DNA of 64,000 bases from JBDHWG01 sp046328525 (GCA_046328525.1 JAXLWK010000006.1:124001-188000); one strand, 5' to 3'. Shown: positions 33,766 through 44,834, counted from the first letter of the stretch. The notes: generated from the letters alone by a model not told the origin. Numbers and translations: made by a program.

Positions 33766-34955
33766 TCAAAGCCTGGCGAAGCGACGTTCGCCAGGCGGCG
33801 CATGCCATTGGATTTTCTCACGGGGTGACGCCGCCGAAGCTGAGCGCATGCGGTTGTTGCGGATGAGCTGGCCCTCGACGAGAGAACTCGCGGCTTCCCG
33901 CGGCATGTACATGACCTTCTGGGCGATGGCGTCGCTCAGAAGGGCCGTCGTATCTATCAGCTCGGGAAGCTCCCGCAGGTGAACAGATCCCCCGTCCGGG
34001 TACACGGATTTGACCTCTTGCGGCAGTTCGGTCTGAGAGAGCACTCCATCATCACATCGCGGCGTTCGCGGTGAATATCGCAGATCAGCCCGGAGGTGCG
34101 CGTCGTACAGGCCACGGTTGAAGAACTCGGCGCACAGGGCCTGGCTAATCAGGCTGGCGTGGGAGTTGGTGGCGAGTCTTGGCGTCGCCTGGCTTGCGGA
34201 CGATGGATCGTCCGCGTAGACGTACCCCAGGCGCGAAGCGGCACGGAAAATCTTGGAGAAGCTGTTGGCGAAGATGGTGTAGGCGGTCTGGTCAAGAACT
34301 TGACGGCGGCCTTCTCGCCGCTGTAGCGCAGCTCGCAATACGGAATCGTCCTCCAGGATGATGACGTCTATGCCGGCTGCCCGAAGCCGCTAAGGCCTTG
34401 CGGCGCTCTCGGCTCATGGTGCGCCCGTAGAGTTCTGGAAGGTCAGGATGACGTAGATCATCTTGGGAGAGTATTGCCGGATCAGCTTCGACATCCTCGA
34501 TAACCAGGCCGTGCTCGTCGATCATCGGCGTTGGCCGCGCCTCGAGGCTCCAGCAGGTACTTCTGCGCTTGCAGGTAGCGGGTTCGACCGGATGACGCCT
34601 TCGCCGGGTCGAGGTAGGCGGCGCGAAATCCAGTTCGGCGCCTCGGTACTTCTTGCCTCCTGATCACCTCCGCCGATCGCGCGCCGAGGCCAGCACCGAG
34701 CAGCAGCAGGCTGCTCGGCAACCGCCTGGCGCAGTTCTGGGATGCCGATGGGGTTGCCATGGAGGGCCTGCACCCCGCGTTTCTGCGCGTGGTACGTCAT
34801 TGGCGATCTCGTAGACCTGCTCCGCGGCAGGGCTTCCCGCGGCAGCACGCCCGCCGAGATGGTGTCGGGTCCGTCATCGATTCAAACAGGTAACGGATGA
34901 CGTCGGCCGTGCCCTGCATGTACGCCATTCCAGCTTGCTTGGCAAACCTGGTCAT
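33766..34955 (-). pseudogene. PLP-dependent class I/II aminotransferase, frameshifted
   Basis: Starts MTRFAKQAGMAYMQGTADVI (complement from 34955). Other frames supply ALHGNPIGIPELRQAV, SPKMIYVILTF, LEDDS, and FLDQTAYTIFANSFSKIF with the PLP lysine, then LRLGYVYADD and the C-terminal VYPDGGSVHLRELPE. The order matches 2-aminoadipate/MocR-like aminotransferases without a DNA-binding domain. Several one-base indels break it. It lies between the GH3 gene and pyrD on the same strand; a link to sugar use is not obvious. Confidence 0.7.
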
Positions 34956-34982
34956 GGTAGCGGTGTTGCAATGAGCCTGGGC

Positions 34983-35048
34983 CGTCATGCCGAGTGCAAC
35001 GGAGCATCTGGGCCACAGCCCAGACCCCTCACTTCGTTCGGGGTGACA
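34983..35048. repeat. Degenerate GTCATGCCGAG/TTCGGGGTGACA palindrome
   Basis: Left GTCATGCCGAGTGCAACGGA and right CACTTCGTTCGGGGTGACA are imperfect inverted arms between the aminotransferase and pyrD, of the widespread 'GTCATxCxGAGC' kind. Confidence 0.5.
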
Positions 35049-35097
35049 GCGATTTCATGTCACAAATCCTGCCCGTAGCCGATGGGGGAGGGGCGGG

Positions 35098-36183
35098 TCA
35101 CGCGCGCGCTTCCTGGCCGACAGCGTCACTGACAGCGCGGAAGCCGTCGCGCTGCGGCGATTGAAGCGAGGCCGCGCAAGGTCGCGCTGACCAGGGTGGG
35201 GCCTTCGTAGATCAGGGCGGTGTAGAGCTGGACGAGGCCTGGCGCCGGCCAGGATTTTGGCGTAGGCGCTCTCTGGCCCGTCCACGCCGCCGACGCCGAT
35301 GATGGGCAGGCGTCCGCCGAGGGCGCGGTACAGGTGGCGCAAGACGGCGGTCGAGCGCTCGAACAGCGGCCTGCCGCTCAGCCCGCCCTGCTCGTTTTGC
35401 CGCGCGCTCCGCAGGCCGGCTGCGCGCTCCGTCGTGGTGTTGGTGGCGATGATGCCGTCCACGCCCACGTCCAGGATGACTTGTAATGCCGCGTCGAGCG
35501 CTCGGGCATGCTCATCGGGCAGAGAGCTTGACGAAGTCAGGACGTGGCGGCCGCCGCGCACCTGGCAGTCGGCGTCCCGCGCCTCCCGTAGCGGGGCCAG
35601 AAGCTCGCCAGGGCGACGCCCGCGCTTGGAAGGTCGCGCAAGCCGGGGGTGTTGGGCGAGGAGACGTTGACGGCGATGTAGTCGGCCAGGGCGAGGGTGG
35701 TGAAACCAGTCGAGGTAGTCCGCCGCCGCCGGCTCGGGCGGCGTCGTTTTGTTCTTACCGATGTTGACGCCGATGGGAACGCGGCGTTTCGTGAGCACCA
35801 GGTTGTGGGCCATCGTCTCGATGCCGCCGTTGTTGAAGCCCATGCGGTTGATGAGCGCCCCGTCCTCGCGCAAGCGGAACAGGCGCGGGCGCGGGGTGCC
35901 CGCCTGCGGCGGGGTGTCACCGTGCCGACCTCGATGAAGCCGAAGCCGAGCCGGGCGAACGACTCGATGTAGCGCGCGTCCTTGTCGAAGCCGCCGGCCA
36001 GCGGGTTGGCGAAGGGGATGCCGGCGACAGTGACGCGCAAGGCGGGGTGGTCATAGCGCAACGGCGCGGTGGCAGAGCCTGGGCGGGGACACGCGCCAGC
36101 GCCGCGCAGGCGTGGTCACGACGGTGTGGGCCACCTCCAGGGTCGAGACGAAGGAGTGGCGTGAGGCGGCGGTAAACGTTCAC
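35098..36183 (-). pseudogene. pyrD: Dihydroorotate dehydrogenase (class 2), frameshifted
   Basis: A GTG start (complement from 36183) gives VNVYRRLTPLLRLDP, the quinone-dependent N-terminal helix. Then GIPFANPLAGGFDKDARYIE, GFGFIEVGTVTP, RMGFNNGGIETMAHNL, IGVNIGKNK, a frame with AINTNTT-like ATNTTTERA and IIGVGGVDGPESAYAKI, ending DGFRAVSDAVGQEARA. Membrane-bound class 2 enzymes oxidise dihydroorotate with quinone in pyrimidine synthesis. About four or more indels interrupt it. The probable GTGA overlap with galE suggests an operon. Confidence 0.8.
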
Positions 36184-37194
36184 GGTCGCCTCGGCCCTGG
36201 TAGCCGCCGGGTTGTCGGACTGCCAGCGCCAGGCTTGTCGGCGCATCTCGTCCACGCCGCGCTCGGCGCCAGCGCAACTCGCGGTTGTAGGGTCGGGTCG
36301 GCGTAGGCGGCGGCCACGTCGCGGGAGCGGCGCTCGACGATGCGGTAGGGGATCGTGCGCCCCGACGCTTTCTCGAACGCGGCGACCATCTCCAGAACGC
36401 TGCTCCAGCGCGGCCCGATGCCGAGGTTGTACGTGACGACGCCGGGCTTCTCCGTGAGCCTGGCCGAACAGAGGTGGCCGAGGGCCAGGTCTACGACGTG
36501 GATGTAGTCGCGGACGTACTCCGTCGGGCGTGGGGGTAGTCGGCGCCCGAAGACACGCAGCTCGGGAGTTGGCCGACGGCAACCTTGGCGATGAACGGAT
36601 CAGGTTGTTGGGGATACCGTTGGGGTCCTCGCCGATGCGCCCGGCTCGGGTGCGCGCCGGCCGGATTGAGTAGCGCAGCAGGGCGATGTTCCAGCTATGA
36701 TCAGACACCCACAGGTCGCGCTCGATCTCCTCGATCGCAGGCTTGGTGCGCCCATAGGGGTTCGTGGCGTGCAGCAGCATGTCCTCGGTGATGGGGACGC
36801 AGGCCGGGTCGCCGTAGACCGTCGCCGATGGCCGAAGACGATGTCCTTGACGCCGCGCTCCCGCATGACTTCGAGCAGGATAGGGCTGCGGTGATGTTGT
36901 TGTGGTAGTAGCGCAGGGGAATGGCGACGGACTCGCCGACCGCCTTCAACCGGCGAAGTGGATGACGGCGTCCGCGGCGCTTCGTCGAACACGGCGGCGG
37001 CCCGGCGCGGTCGAGCAGGTCGCGGGTGGAAGGCCATCTTTCGGCCAGCCGAAGAACTTCCTCGACGCGCTGGATGGCTTCCGCGCTATATTGCTTAAGA
37101 TTGTCCACGACGGTGACGTCGTAGCCCGCGTTCGGCATTTCGACGCACGTATGGCTGCCAATATACCCCCGCGCCCGGTGACTAGAATACGCAT
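36180..37194 (-). pseudogene. galE: UDP-glucose 4-epimerase, frameshifted
   Basis: ATG with GGAGG upstream gives MRILVTGRGG (dinucleotide-binding glycine motif), continuing in another frame with AGYDVTVVDNLKQYSAEAIQ. The catalytic Tyr-Lys pair is in NPYGRTKPAIEEIERDL, and the C-terminal AWRWQSDNP is typical of GalE. It interconverts UDP-glucose and UDP-galactose. Several indels split it. The end is placed where TGA overlaps the pyrD GTG; that is an inference because the frame is uncertain there. Confidence 0.8.
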
Positions 37195-37248
37195 TGACCC
37201 CTCCACGCTGTGTTCTACTTCACTAACGCTCTCGGAGTGGCTCAAGTT

Positions 37249-37743
37249 TCAGGCCCTGGGGCCCAGCGTTTTTGTCATGACGTTGGTGGCGGTGTAGCCG
37301 AGTTTCTCGTGCGGGCGATGGCCGAGCGGTTGTGGCCGAAGACGTGGAGCTGGATTGTGTGGAGGCCCAGCGCGCGCACCTCCGTCCTCCATCGCGCTGA
37401 AAGCCTGCTCGCCGTACCCCTTGCGCCGCTGAAGGTCTCGTCCACGCCGAAATCATACACAGAAGCGATCAGTCCCTGTCGCCTCCTGGACGACGGCGAA
37501 CCACAGGAAGCCGACCTGCTCGCCGGCGTCGTTGACGATGGCGAAGAGGTGCTGGTTCGGCGTAGTGAGGCCCTGCGGCAGGAGCTTCAGGAACTCCTGG
37601 CGGGCGCGCGGCAGCGCATCCTCGGCGCTCCAGTTGCCTGCCTGGACTTTCTCCTCGGCATAGCCGGCAATCGCCGCATCGAGATAGCGGTCGAACTGCT
37701 CTTGCGTCATTGGAGCAAGGTGTGTTGCGCTACCCGGCTTCAT
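37249..37743 (-). pseudogene. GNAT N-acetyltransferase, frameshifted
   Basis: Begins MKPGSATHLAPMTQEQFDRY and reads HLFAIVNDAGEQVGFLWFAV (beta strands 2-4). It then shifts frame to VYDFGVDETF and ALGLHTIQLHVFGHNRSAIA, ending EKLGYTATNVMTKTLGPRA. The acetyl-CoA loop (RRGYG-type) is where the shifts fall. The overall length of 165 codons is right, so the indels compensate. Substrate unknown. Confidence 0.75.
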
Positions 37744-37802
37744 GGCTCACTCTCCGAACACGGGCCGACACCATAGCCAGTATTATAAGAGGAGCGGAGG
37801 CG

Positions 37803-38580
37803 TCACACAAGCTCGACGGTGATGCCGTGGGCGCTGCTCGGCCACCATCTGCGGCGGGGCGTTGTCGTCGGTGATGACGCGGTCAATCTCGTGGGGGAGG
37901 GCGAAGGCGCTGAAGCCTAGTGCGCCGAACTTGCTGGAGTCGACAGTGCCGACGACCAGCGCCGACGTGCCGACCATCAGCCCCTTGAGCTGCGCTTCCT
38001 CCATGTCCAGAACTCCATCAGGCCGTCGCGGGGCGTCACCGCCGCGCCCCGAAGCCGATGTCCAGGCGCAGACGCTGGAGCGAGTTGTAGTTGAAGCTGC
38101 CGACGAGGGAGCTGGAGCGGCGGCGCATCGTGCCGCCAACGACGATGGTGGTGATGCCGTCGCAGAAGTTCAGCTCGAAGGCGGTGTAGAGGCCGTTGGT
38201 GACGACGATGAAGCCTGCTCGCGGTCCTTGATAGGCCGGGCGACCTGCGCCGTCGTGCTGGCGTCGAGGAAGATGCGCTGGCCGGAGCGAACAAGGGCGG
38301 CGGCTGCCTGGGCGATGCGCCGCTTCTCCTCCAGGTGCTCCTGCTCGCGGGCGGCAGTAGCGCTCCTGGCCCATGCTGGCCGGAGACCACCGCCCCCGCC
38401 GTGGACGCGCTCCAACACGCCCTGGGTCTCCAGCACATCCGGAGTCACGGCGCACTGATGACTTCGGAGACGCCAGTACCTGGCTCGAGCTCCCCCGACG
38501 GTGCTGCGGTCGCGCGCTTTTCATCGAGAATCTCTGGCAAGCGCCCGCTCCGACGACATCCCCTGGTCTAGCTGAGACAT
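37803..38580 (-). pseudogene. DeoR-family transcriptional regulator, frameshifted
   Basis: The start is at the complement of 38580 (MSQLDQGMSSERAL). Pieces in three frames read LETQGVLERVHGGAV after a DeoR-type helix-turn-helix, QRIFLDASTTAQVARPIKD, FIVVTNGLYTAFELNF, IVVGGTMRRRSSSLVGSF, GTVDSSKFGALGFSAFALPH and EIDRVITDDNAPPQMVAEQ, then HGITVELV. These are the HTH and sugar-phosphate sensor domain in order. It is divergent from the sugar transporter and separated from it by mirror-image promoters, so it probably represses the rhamnose genes when no sugar-phosphate ligand is present. Confidence 0.8.
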
Positions 38581-38632
38581 ACGCACTCCTGCGCCTGCGA
38601 ACATGCCCGTGATCTGCGCATCAGCCCTTTTT

Positions 38633-38737
38633 TCATTATACCGCCAGTGTGCGCGAAAATCAAGCGATTCGGAACGAAAATTCGTAATTGAATATGACAA
38701 CTTCTATTGACATTGCGCGCAAATGGCGGTATAATGA
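38633..38737. promoter_or_regulatory. Mirror-image divergent promoters and operator
   Basis: Plus strand: TTGACA (38707-38712), 17 bp, TATAAT (38730-38735), a perfect consensus. Minus strand: TTGATT (38663-38658), 17 bp, TATAAT (38640-38635). Both -10 boxes sit in perfect inverted arms of TGGCGGTATAATGA (right arm 38724-38737, left arm 38633-38646). ACGAA-AA-TTCGT lies between (38674-38685). A DeoR-type repressor would be well placed to bind here. Confidence 0.8.
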
Positions 38738-38808
38738 CGAAAACGTAACGATAACGGTTCAGAAACGTTTCAAGAGTTATCCGCGTCCTCCCGGACGGAG
38801 CTTGAGCC

Positions 38809-40290
38809 ATGGTGAGCGCCTCCCCGTCTTCCAGGCGCAGCACATCTCGAAGTCTTCGGCGATTGTGCATGCGCTGCAGAACGTACGCTGAAATCGTTTG
38901 GGCGGTCACGCTCTGCTCGGCGAGAATGGCGCGGGGAGAATCCACCTGATCAAGATCATGGCCGGCGTCTACCAGCCAGACGCTGGGGAGATGGCCCTGG
39001 ACGGCGCGGCGGTGCGCTTCGGCACGCGCGAGGCGCAGAACGCCGGCATCGCCGCCATCTACCAGGAGCCGAGCCTCTTCCCCGACCTGGACATCGCCGA
39101 GAACATCCTGGTCGGGCGGCAGCCGCGCGGCCGCGGTGGCATTGACTGGAAGCGCATGTACGGCGAGGCGTCGGCGCTGCTCGAGCGCGCCAGGCTGGCC
39201 CTCGACCCGCACACCAAAGCGCGAAGCCAATACCAGCGTGGCGCAGCAGCAGGTGGGTGGAGACGTCGCCCCGCGCGCTGTCCCTCAACGCCCGCATGCT
39301 CATCATGGACGAGGCCGACCTCGTCCCTCCCCAGAACGAAGTCGAGGAGCTGTTCACCATCGTGCGCCAGCTTCGCGCCTCCCGGCACAGCGATCATCTT
39401 TATCTCGCACCGTCTGGAGGAGCTGTTTGCCCTGGCCGGCCCGGGTGACGATCCTGCGCGACGGCCAGTACGTTGCGACGCGCCCGGGTGGCCGAGGTCA
39501 CGACGGAGGACTGATTCGCATGATGGTCGGCCGCCACCTGGGGCTGTTCCCGAAGCAGGATGTCCCGGCGACGTGGCCCTGGCGGTGGAGGGGCTGACCG
39601 TCGAGGGCAGCTTCTCCGACGTGTCGTTCGAGTTGCGCAGGGCGAAATCTGGGCATGGCCGGGCTGGTCGGCGCTGGCCACCTGGCGTTGCCCGCGCCAT
39701 CTTCGGCATTGAGCCGGCGACGGCAGGGGTGATCAAGCTGGACAGCAAGCCGGTGACGATCAAGAGCGACGCGGCGATGGCGCTGGGCATCGGCTACGTG
39801 CCGGAGGGCCGCAAGGAACACGGGCTTGTCCTGCCGATGAGCATCGGCGACAACATCACGCTGCCGGTGCTCTCCTCCTTCGGGCGCTTCGGCTGGCTCG
39901 ACCGCAAGCGCGAGGCGAAGGCGGCGGCGGTAGCGTCGCAGCAGTTGGAAGTGAAGATGACGGGGATTGACCAGCTTGTCGCCCAGTTGTCCCGGCGGCA
40001 ACCGGCAGGGTCGTGCTCGCCAAGTAAAGCCGGCTTGCCGAAGCCCCGCGTCCCTCATCCTGGACGAGCCGACGCGCGGCATTGACGTCGGCACGAAGGC
40101 CGCCGTCCACCGCCTGATGAGCAGCCTCGCCGCCGAGGGCATGGCGATCCTGATGATCTCGTCGGAAGCGCGCGGGGTCTGGGGATGAGCGACCGCATCC
40201 CTGGTGATGCGCGAGAGGCGGCTGACCGGCGAGTTCGCCGCTTCCGACGCGACGCAGGAAAAGATCATGGCGGCGGCGACGACGGCGTAG
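38809..40290 (+). pseudogene. Sugar ABC transporter ATP-binding protein (rhamnose-type), frameshifted
   Basis: From ATG 38809 (GGAG upstream) the fused frames give the twin-ATPase layout of RbsA-like proteins: HALLGENGAG, IKIMAGVYQPDAGEMALDG, IAAIYQEPSLFPDLDIAENI, RALSLNARMLIMDE, IIFISHRLEELFAL, and in the second half ALGIGYVPEGRKEHGLVLPM and LILDEPTRGIDVGTKAAVH. In the first Walker A motif an insertion and a deletion turn GKST into GRIH. About ten indels overall. It energises sugar uptake with the permeases downstream. Confidence 0.8.
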
Positions 40291-40432
40291 GGCGAAGCGC
40301 CGCCAGCGGTACTCAGAAGATAACCTTGCGCTGCTCGCGGCGGGCGGCGCTCAGGGCGACAGCGATTTTCATCGTTGGATTGATAAAGGGACACTCTGGA
40401 TGGTCACACAAGCACAAGTCGGTCACCCTGGA

Positions 40433-41409
40433 ATGAGCCTGGCGCAGACAATCGTCGGGTTCCGCCGTGGGCATTCTGGTCTTCATCCCGCAGCGCTGGG
40501 CGCGATCGTGACGCTGCGCAATCCCGGCGTTCCTGACGCCCCGGAGAACTTCCGCGACATTCTGCTGAATATCTCCATCCTGATCATCGTGGCCTCCGGC
40601 CGACAGTGGTCATCATCACGCGCGGCATTGACCTGTCGGTCGGCTCGATGATCGGCCTCCACGGCCATGATGGTGGCCTTCTTCGTCGTCGGCCTACGGC
40701 CTGGCCATCATCACGCTCCCGCTGGGCATCGCGATTGGGGCGCTCGGCGTGGTGGCTTCAACTGGCCTCATCATCGCCCAGTTCGGCGTTCCGCCCATCA
40801 TCGCCACCCTCGGCACCCTGAGTATCTATCGCGGGCTGGTGTTCCTCTACAGCAACGGGCAATGGATCAACGCTTACGAGATGCGCCGGCCTTCGGCCAG
40901 CTGGCCGGGCGAACCCAGTGCTCGGCATCCCGAACCTGATCCTGTTTGCCATCATCGTGGCGGCGGCGTATACCTGCCCCACGAACTACACGCGCGGCCG
41001 CGACATCACGCCGTGGGCAGCAGCGCCCCGACGCGGCGCGCCCGGCGGCATCCCCATCACCCGCATCGACGTCTGGTGTACTTGATTGCGGCGCTCTGTG
41101 CGGCCTCGCCAGCGCGTGCTGGGCGTCGCGCGCTTCGAGGCCTGGACGAACACGGCGCTCGGCTTCCAGCTTCAGACCATCGCCGCGCCGGTCGTGCGGC
41201 GGCGCGTCAACATCTTCGGCGGGAGCGGCAGCGTGCTGAGGTGTATGGGCGCGTTCCTGCTCGGCATTATCAGCAACGGCCTCACCCTGGTGCGCATCTC
41301 GCCGTTCTGGGAGCTGGCCCTGGAGGGCCTGCTCATTCTGCTGGCGGTGATCATGGACGCCGTCATCATGCGGCGGTTGGCGCGCACCAAGACGCGGCGC
41401 AACCGCTAA
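40433..41409 (+). pseudogene. Sugar ABC transporter permease 1 (rhamnose-type), frameshifted
   Basis: An RbsC-like permease. Recognisable pieces are AIVTLRNP, ENFRDILLNISILIIVA, TVVIITRGIDLSVGSMIGL, GLIIAQFGVPPIIATLGTLS, YRGLVFLYSNGQWINAYEM, NIFGGSGSVL and GAFLLGIISNGLTLVRISPF. The conserved EAA-like loop region is split. An in-frame ATG 33 bases earlier is also possible. Many membrane helices; it forms the channel with the second permease. Confidence 0.78.
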
Positions 41410-41435
41410 TCTGGCGCACACGAGGGGACTCTTCG

Positions 41436-42513
41436 ATGGACACCCACACGGGCTCGACTCGCTTTCTGCTGCGCCGGGAGTCGCTCTGGTCATCTTGATT
41501 ATCATCATCGCGACGCTCAACGCGCGGCTGTCGCCCTTCTTCCTGGACACCGACAACCTGTTGCGCGTCGTCCGACTTCATTGAAATCGGCATCATGATG
41601 CTGCCGATGGTGTTCATCATCATCACCGGCGACATTGACCCTGTCGGTCGCCTCGATCCTGGGCCTGACGGCGTCTCTCATGGGCTGGCTGTTCATGGGC
41701 GGGTGGAATATCTGGCTCGCCGTCGCGGTCGCCTTTCTCGTCGCCCTGGTGTGCGAGTTCGTGAACGGCTGGCTCATCGCGCGCATGAAGCTGCCGGCCC
41801 TGGTGGTAACTATCGGCACGCTGTCCCTGTATCGCGGCCTGGCCTGCGTGCTGCTCGGCGACCAGGCGGCGCGCGGCTACCTGGTCGTTCACCTATCTTG
41901 GGCGGGGGACGCTCGGCGACAGCAGCGTGCCGTTCGGCCTGCTCCTGTTCATCGTCCTGGCCGTGGTGTTTGGCCTGGTGCTGCACCGCACGACGTTTGG
42001 GCGCTGCCTGTACGCCATGGGCAACAACGCGAACGCCAGCCGCTACTCTGGTGTCGAGGTGGACAGCATCAAGCTCTCGCTCTTCGTGCTCTCGGCGGCG
42101 ATGGCGGCGCTGGCCCGGTTTCATTCTCGCCGCCCGCTTCGGCAGCACCCGCCCGGACATCGGCACGGGGCTGGGGCTAACGGTCATCACGGTCACGGTG
42201 CTTGGCGGCGTCAGCATCTACGGCGGCAGCGGAACGATGGTGGGCGCGGTGCTGGCGCTCATCCTGGTCAGCATCCTGCGCTTTGGCATGGGCCTCATCA
42301 ACCTTCAGGGCCAGGTGCAGGACATCGTCATCGGCGCGCTGCTGATCCTGTCCATTCTCGTGCCGAAGCTCGGCGGCCTGCGCCAGGCCGTGGCGTCGCC
42401 GCAAAAGGGCAGCTGGCGCGGCCTGGCCGTCGGCGCGAGCGTCGCCGTTCTGTTCGTGTTGTTCTTCTTCTGGTCGCGCTCGCTCGCTCGTTCTCGCGCC
42501 CTTGAAAGATTGA
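41436..42513 (+). pseudogene. Sugar ABC transporter permease 2 (rhamnose-type), frameshifted
   Basis: A second RbsC-like permease, beginning MDTHTGSTRFLLRRES after GAGGGGA. Pieces: IEIGIMMLPMVFIIITGDID, SVASILGLTASLMGWLFMGG, CEFVNGWLIARMKLPALVVT, GRCLYAMGNNANASRYSGVE, GVSIYGGSGTMVGAVLALIL and LINLQGQVQDIVIGALLIL. A C-terminal frame change near 42490 leaves the exact stop uncertain; TGA at 42511-42513 is the best reading. Confidence 0.78.
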
Positions 42514-42614
42514 GAAAGGAGCCGCTTATTCGGACGATTGCTCCCTGTTCACGAATTCGCGCCTATCCATATCACCATCGCCCACATGAACCATCAAGGA
42601 GGAACTGTTGCTTC

Positions 42615-43840
42615 ATGGCTCGACTTATCGCCCTGCTGCTCGTGACCGCTCTGCTCGCCGTCCTCACGGCGTGCGCTCGGCGCGGGCAAGCCCCGACAGC
42701 ATCCCAGGTGCAGCAGGCGGCGCTGACTGTCGCCGCGGTCAAGCAAGGCGCCGAAGCCGCCCCGACCGTGGCCGCCGCTGCCAAGGCTGTCGCGCCGACC
42801 GTCGCCGCGGCGGCTCAGCAGGCTGCGCCGACCGTGGCCGCTGCCACCGCCAAGGCCGCTGCCCCGACCGTCGCCGCCGCCGCGCGGCCGCGGCTGCCGC
42901 CGCCGAGAACTGCCACAGGGAGCGAGGAAGACCTACGTTCTCGTGCCGAAGAACCTCGGCAACCCGTACTTCGACACCGCCAACAAGGGCGCGCAAGGAA
43001 GCCGCCAAGGAACTCCACGGCGTGACCGTCACCTACCAGGGAGGCCCCGGCGACCGCCGATGCGACGCAGCGAATTCAGCTGCTGAACTCCCTCATCGCC
43101 CAGAGCCGGGCGGCCTGGCGATCTCGGCGGATGACGCCGATGCTCCTCGTCCAGTCGGCAAGACGGCCATGGGCAAGGGCATCCCGGTGGTGAGCTTCGA
43201 CTTCGGCCATCGGCCCCGGTGGCCGCACCGTTCCGTGAACCAGGCGAACTCCGAGGACATCGGCCAACGGCCAGATCCCAGCTCGTCAACAAGCTGCTGG
43301 GCGGCAAGGGCAAGATCGCCATCCTGAGCTACCTCGACCGCGCTTCGAACCAGAACAAGTGGATCGAGTACATGAAGGACGAGCTGAAGAAGCCGAGAAC
43401 GGCGGGCTGGAGCTGGTGGCGACCGTGTACGGCGGCGACCAGGATGAGAAGAGCTACAACGAGGCCCAGGGTCTGATGAAGACCTACCCGGACCCTCAGG
43501 CGATCATCGCGCCGACGACCGTCGGCATCGCCTCGGCCCGCGCCGTCACCGACGCCAACAAGATCGGCCAGGTCGCGGTGGCCGGCCTCGGCACGCCGAA
43601 CCAGATGCGCCAGTACGTCAAGAACGGCGCTCCGCCCGCACGCTGTGGAACCCGGCCGACCTGGGCTACCTGACGATCCAGGCGCTCAACGCCATCTCCA
43701 GCGGCAAGATCCAGGGCAAGCCCGGCGACAAGTTCACCGCCGGCCGCCTGGGCGACTACACCATTGACGCGGACGGCAACGTCCTGCTCGGCAAGCCGAC
43801 CGTTTTCGACAAGTCCAACATAGACAACTTCAACTTCTAG
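42615..43840 (+). pseudogene. Rhamnose-type sugar-binding lipoprotein, frameshifted
   Basis: The signal peptide ends in the lipobox LTAC (Cys20), followed by an Ala-rich linker with APTVAAAA repeats, a flexible tether. The binding-protein domain is in pieces: YVLVPKNLGNPYFDTANKGA, LLNSLIAQ, KGIPVVSFD, NQNKWIEYMKDELKKP, GGDQDEKSYNEAQGLMKTYP, QAIIAPTTVGIASA, IGQVAVAGLGTPNQMRQYVK and PGDKFTAGRLGDYTIDADGN. It captures the sugar outside the membrane for the transporter. The stop lies 77 bases before the IS5-family element. Confidence 0.8.
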
Positions 43841-43852
43841 CCACTCGTCCCT

Positions 43853-43887
43853 CACCCCTACCCCTCTCCCATTTTGGGAGAGGGGAG
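43853..43887. repeat. CCCCTCTCCC hairpin
   Basis: CCCCTCTCCCATTTTGGGAG with AGGGG following forms a short strong hairpin after the binding-protein gene; it may act as a terminator. Same repeat class as 13179-13274. Confidence 0.5.
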
Positions 43888-43916
43888 CTTACTGCCTATC
43901 CCCCTTCCCCCCTTAG

Positions 43917-44834
43917 TGCCTATCCGAATAACGGAATATGACGTATACTTTTAAGTATGAACACAGAAACACCCGCCCAACGAACACGAGCACGAACGCC
44001 CAACAACCGCACGACGACCGGTTTCTGCATCTCTGACGAACTGTGGGCCATGCTGGAGCCGCTGCTGCCAGAGCATGTCAACACCCACCGCTTCGGCGGC
44101 GGCCGCCCGCGTGTCCCCGACCGTCGCTGCGCCGATGCCATCTTCTACGTCCTGCGCACGGGCTGTCAGTGGGAGGCGCTGAACCAGACGGAGTTGTGCG
44201 CCAAGTCCACCGCGCATGACCGCTTTCAGGTGTGGGCCGCAGCGGGCGTGTTCCTGAAGCTGTGGCAAGTCGGCGTCCAACGCTTCGACGAGTTGAAAGG
44301 CATCGACTGGGACTGGCTGAGTATGGACAGGGCGATGACCAAAGCGCCGCTTGGGGGGAAAAAGACGGGGCCGAACCCCACCGACCGCGGCAAAGGCGGC
44401 GTCAAGCGCAGTCCTGTTGACCGAAGGGTCGGGTGTACCGATTGGCCTGGCAGTGGACGGCGCAGATCGGCACGACGTAGAGCTGGTGCGTGAGACGCTT
44501 GAAAGTATCGTCGTGGCGCGACCTCAGCCCACGGATGAGCAGCCGCAAGGGCTGTGCCTGGACAAAGGCTACGACTACGACGAAGTGCGTAAGACGCTGG
44601 CCGAGTTTGGTTTCACCGCCCACATCCGCTCGCGGGGCGAAGAGGCGCAGGATCTCAAGCGCGAGGCCGGCAAGAAGGCGCGGCGCTGGGTCGTCGAGCG
44701 CAGCCACAGCTGGCTCAACCGCTTTCGACGTATTCTGGTGCGCTGGGACAAGAAGCCCGAACACTACTGCGCCTTTCTGCACTTCGCCTGCGCCCTCATC
44801 GCCCTCCGTGCCACAGGGTTATTCGGATAGGCTC
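43917..44834 (+). mobile_element. IS5-family insertion sequence (918 bp)
   Basis: Inverted ends share GCCTATCCGAATAAC (left 43918-43932, complement at the right end). TTAG is duplicated at 43913-43916 and 44835-44838 and fits the YTAR target preference of IS5. Removing the element restores a palindrome CCCCTTCCCCCC-TTAG-TGGGGGAAGGGG, so it entered the loop of a repeat between transporter and rhaM genes. Confidence 0.85.
43957..44830 (+). pseudogene. IS5-family transposase, +1 frameshift
   Basis: The first frame encodes an N-terminal helix-turn-helix-like region (FCISDELWAMLEPLLPEH, RFGGGRPRVPDRRCADAIFY) and SMDRAMTKAPLGG with the first Asp. After GGVKRS an extra C near 44412 shifts the frame; the second frame continues LLTEGSGVPIGLAVDGADRH, LCLDKGYDYDEVRK and WVVERSHSWLNRFRRILVRW with the last Glu. 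Read without that C, the protein is complete and uninterrupted. The stop lies inside the right terminal repeat. True frameshifting, mutation or sequence error cannot be told apart here. Confidence 0.8.

Noticed and set aside
38688..38891. Small frame starting MTTSIDIARKWRYND
   Set aside because: It runs through the consensus promoter and operator and merges into the damaged start of the transporter ATPase gene.
31510..43840. Programmed frameshifting as a property of all these genes
   Set aside because: The shifts go in both directions, at many sites, without common slippery sequences.
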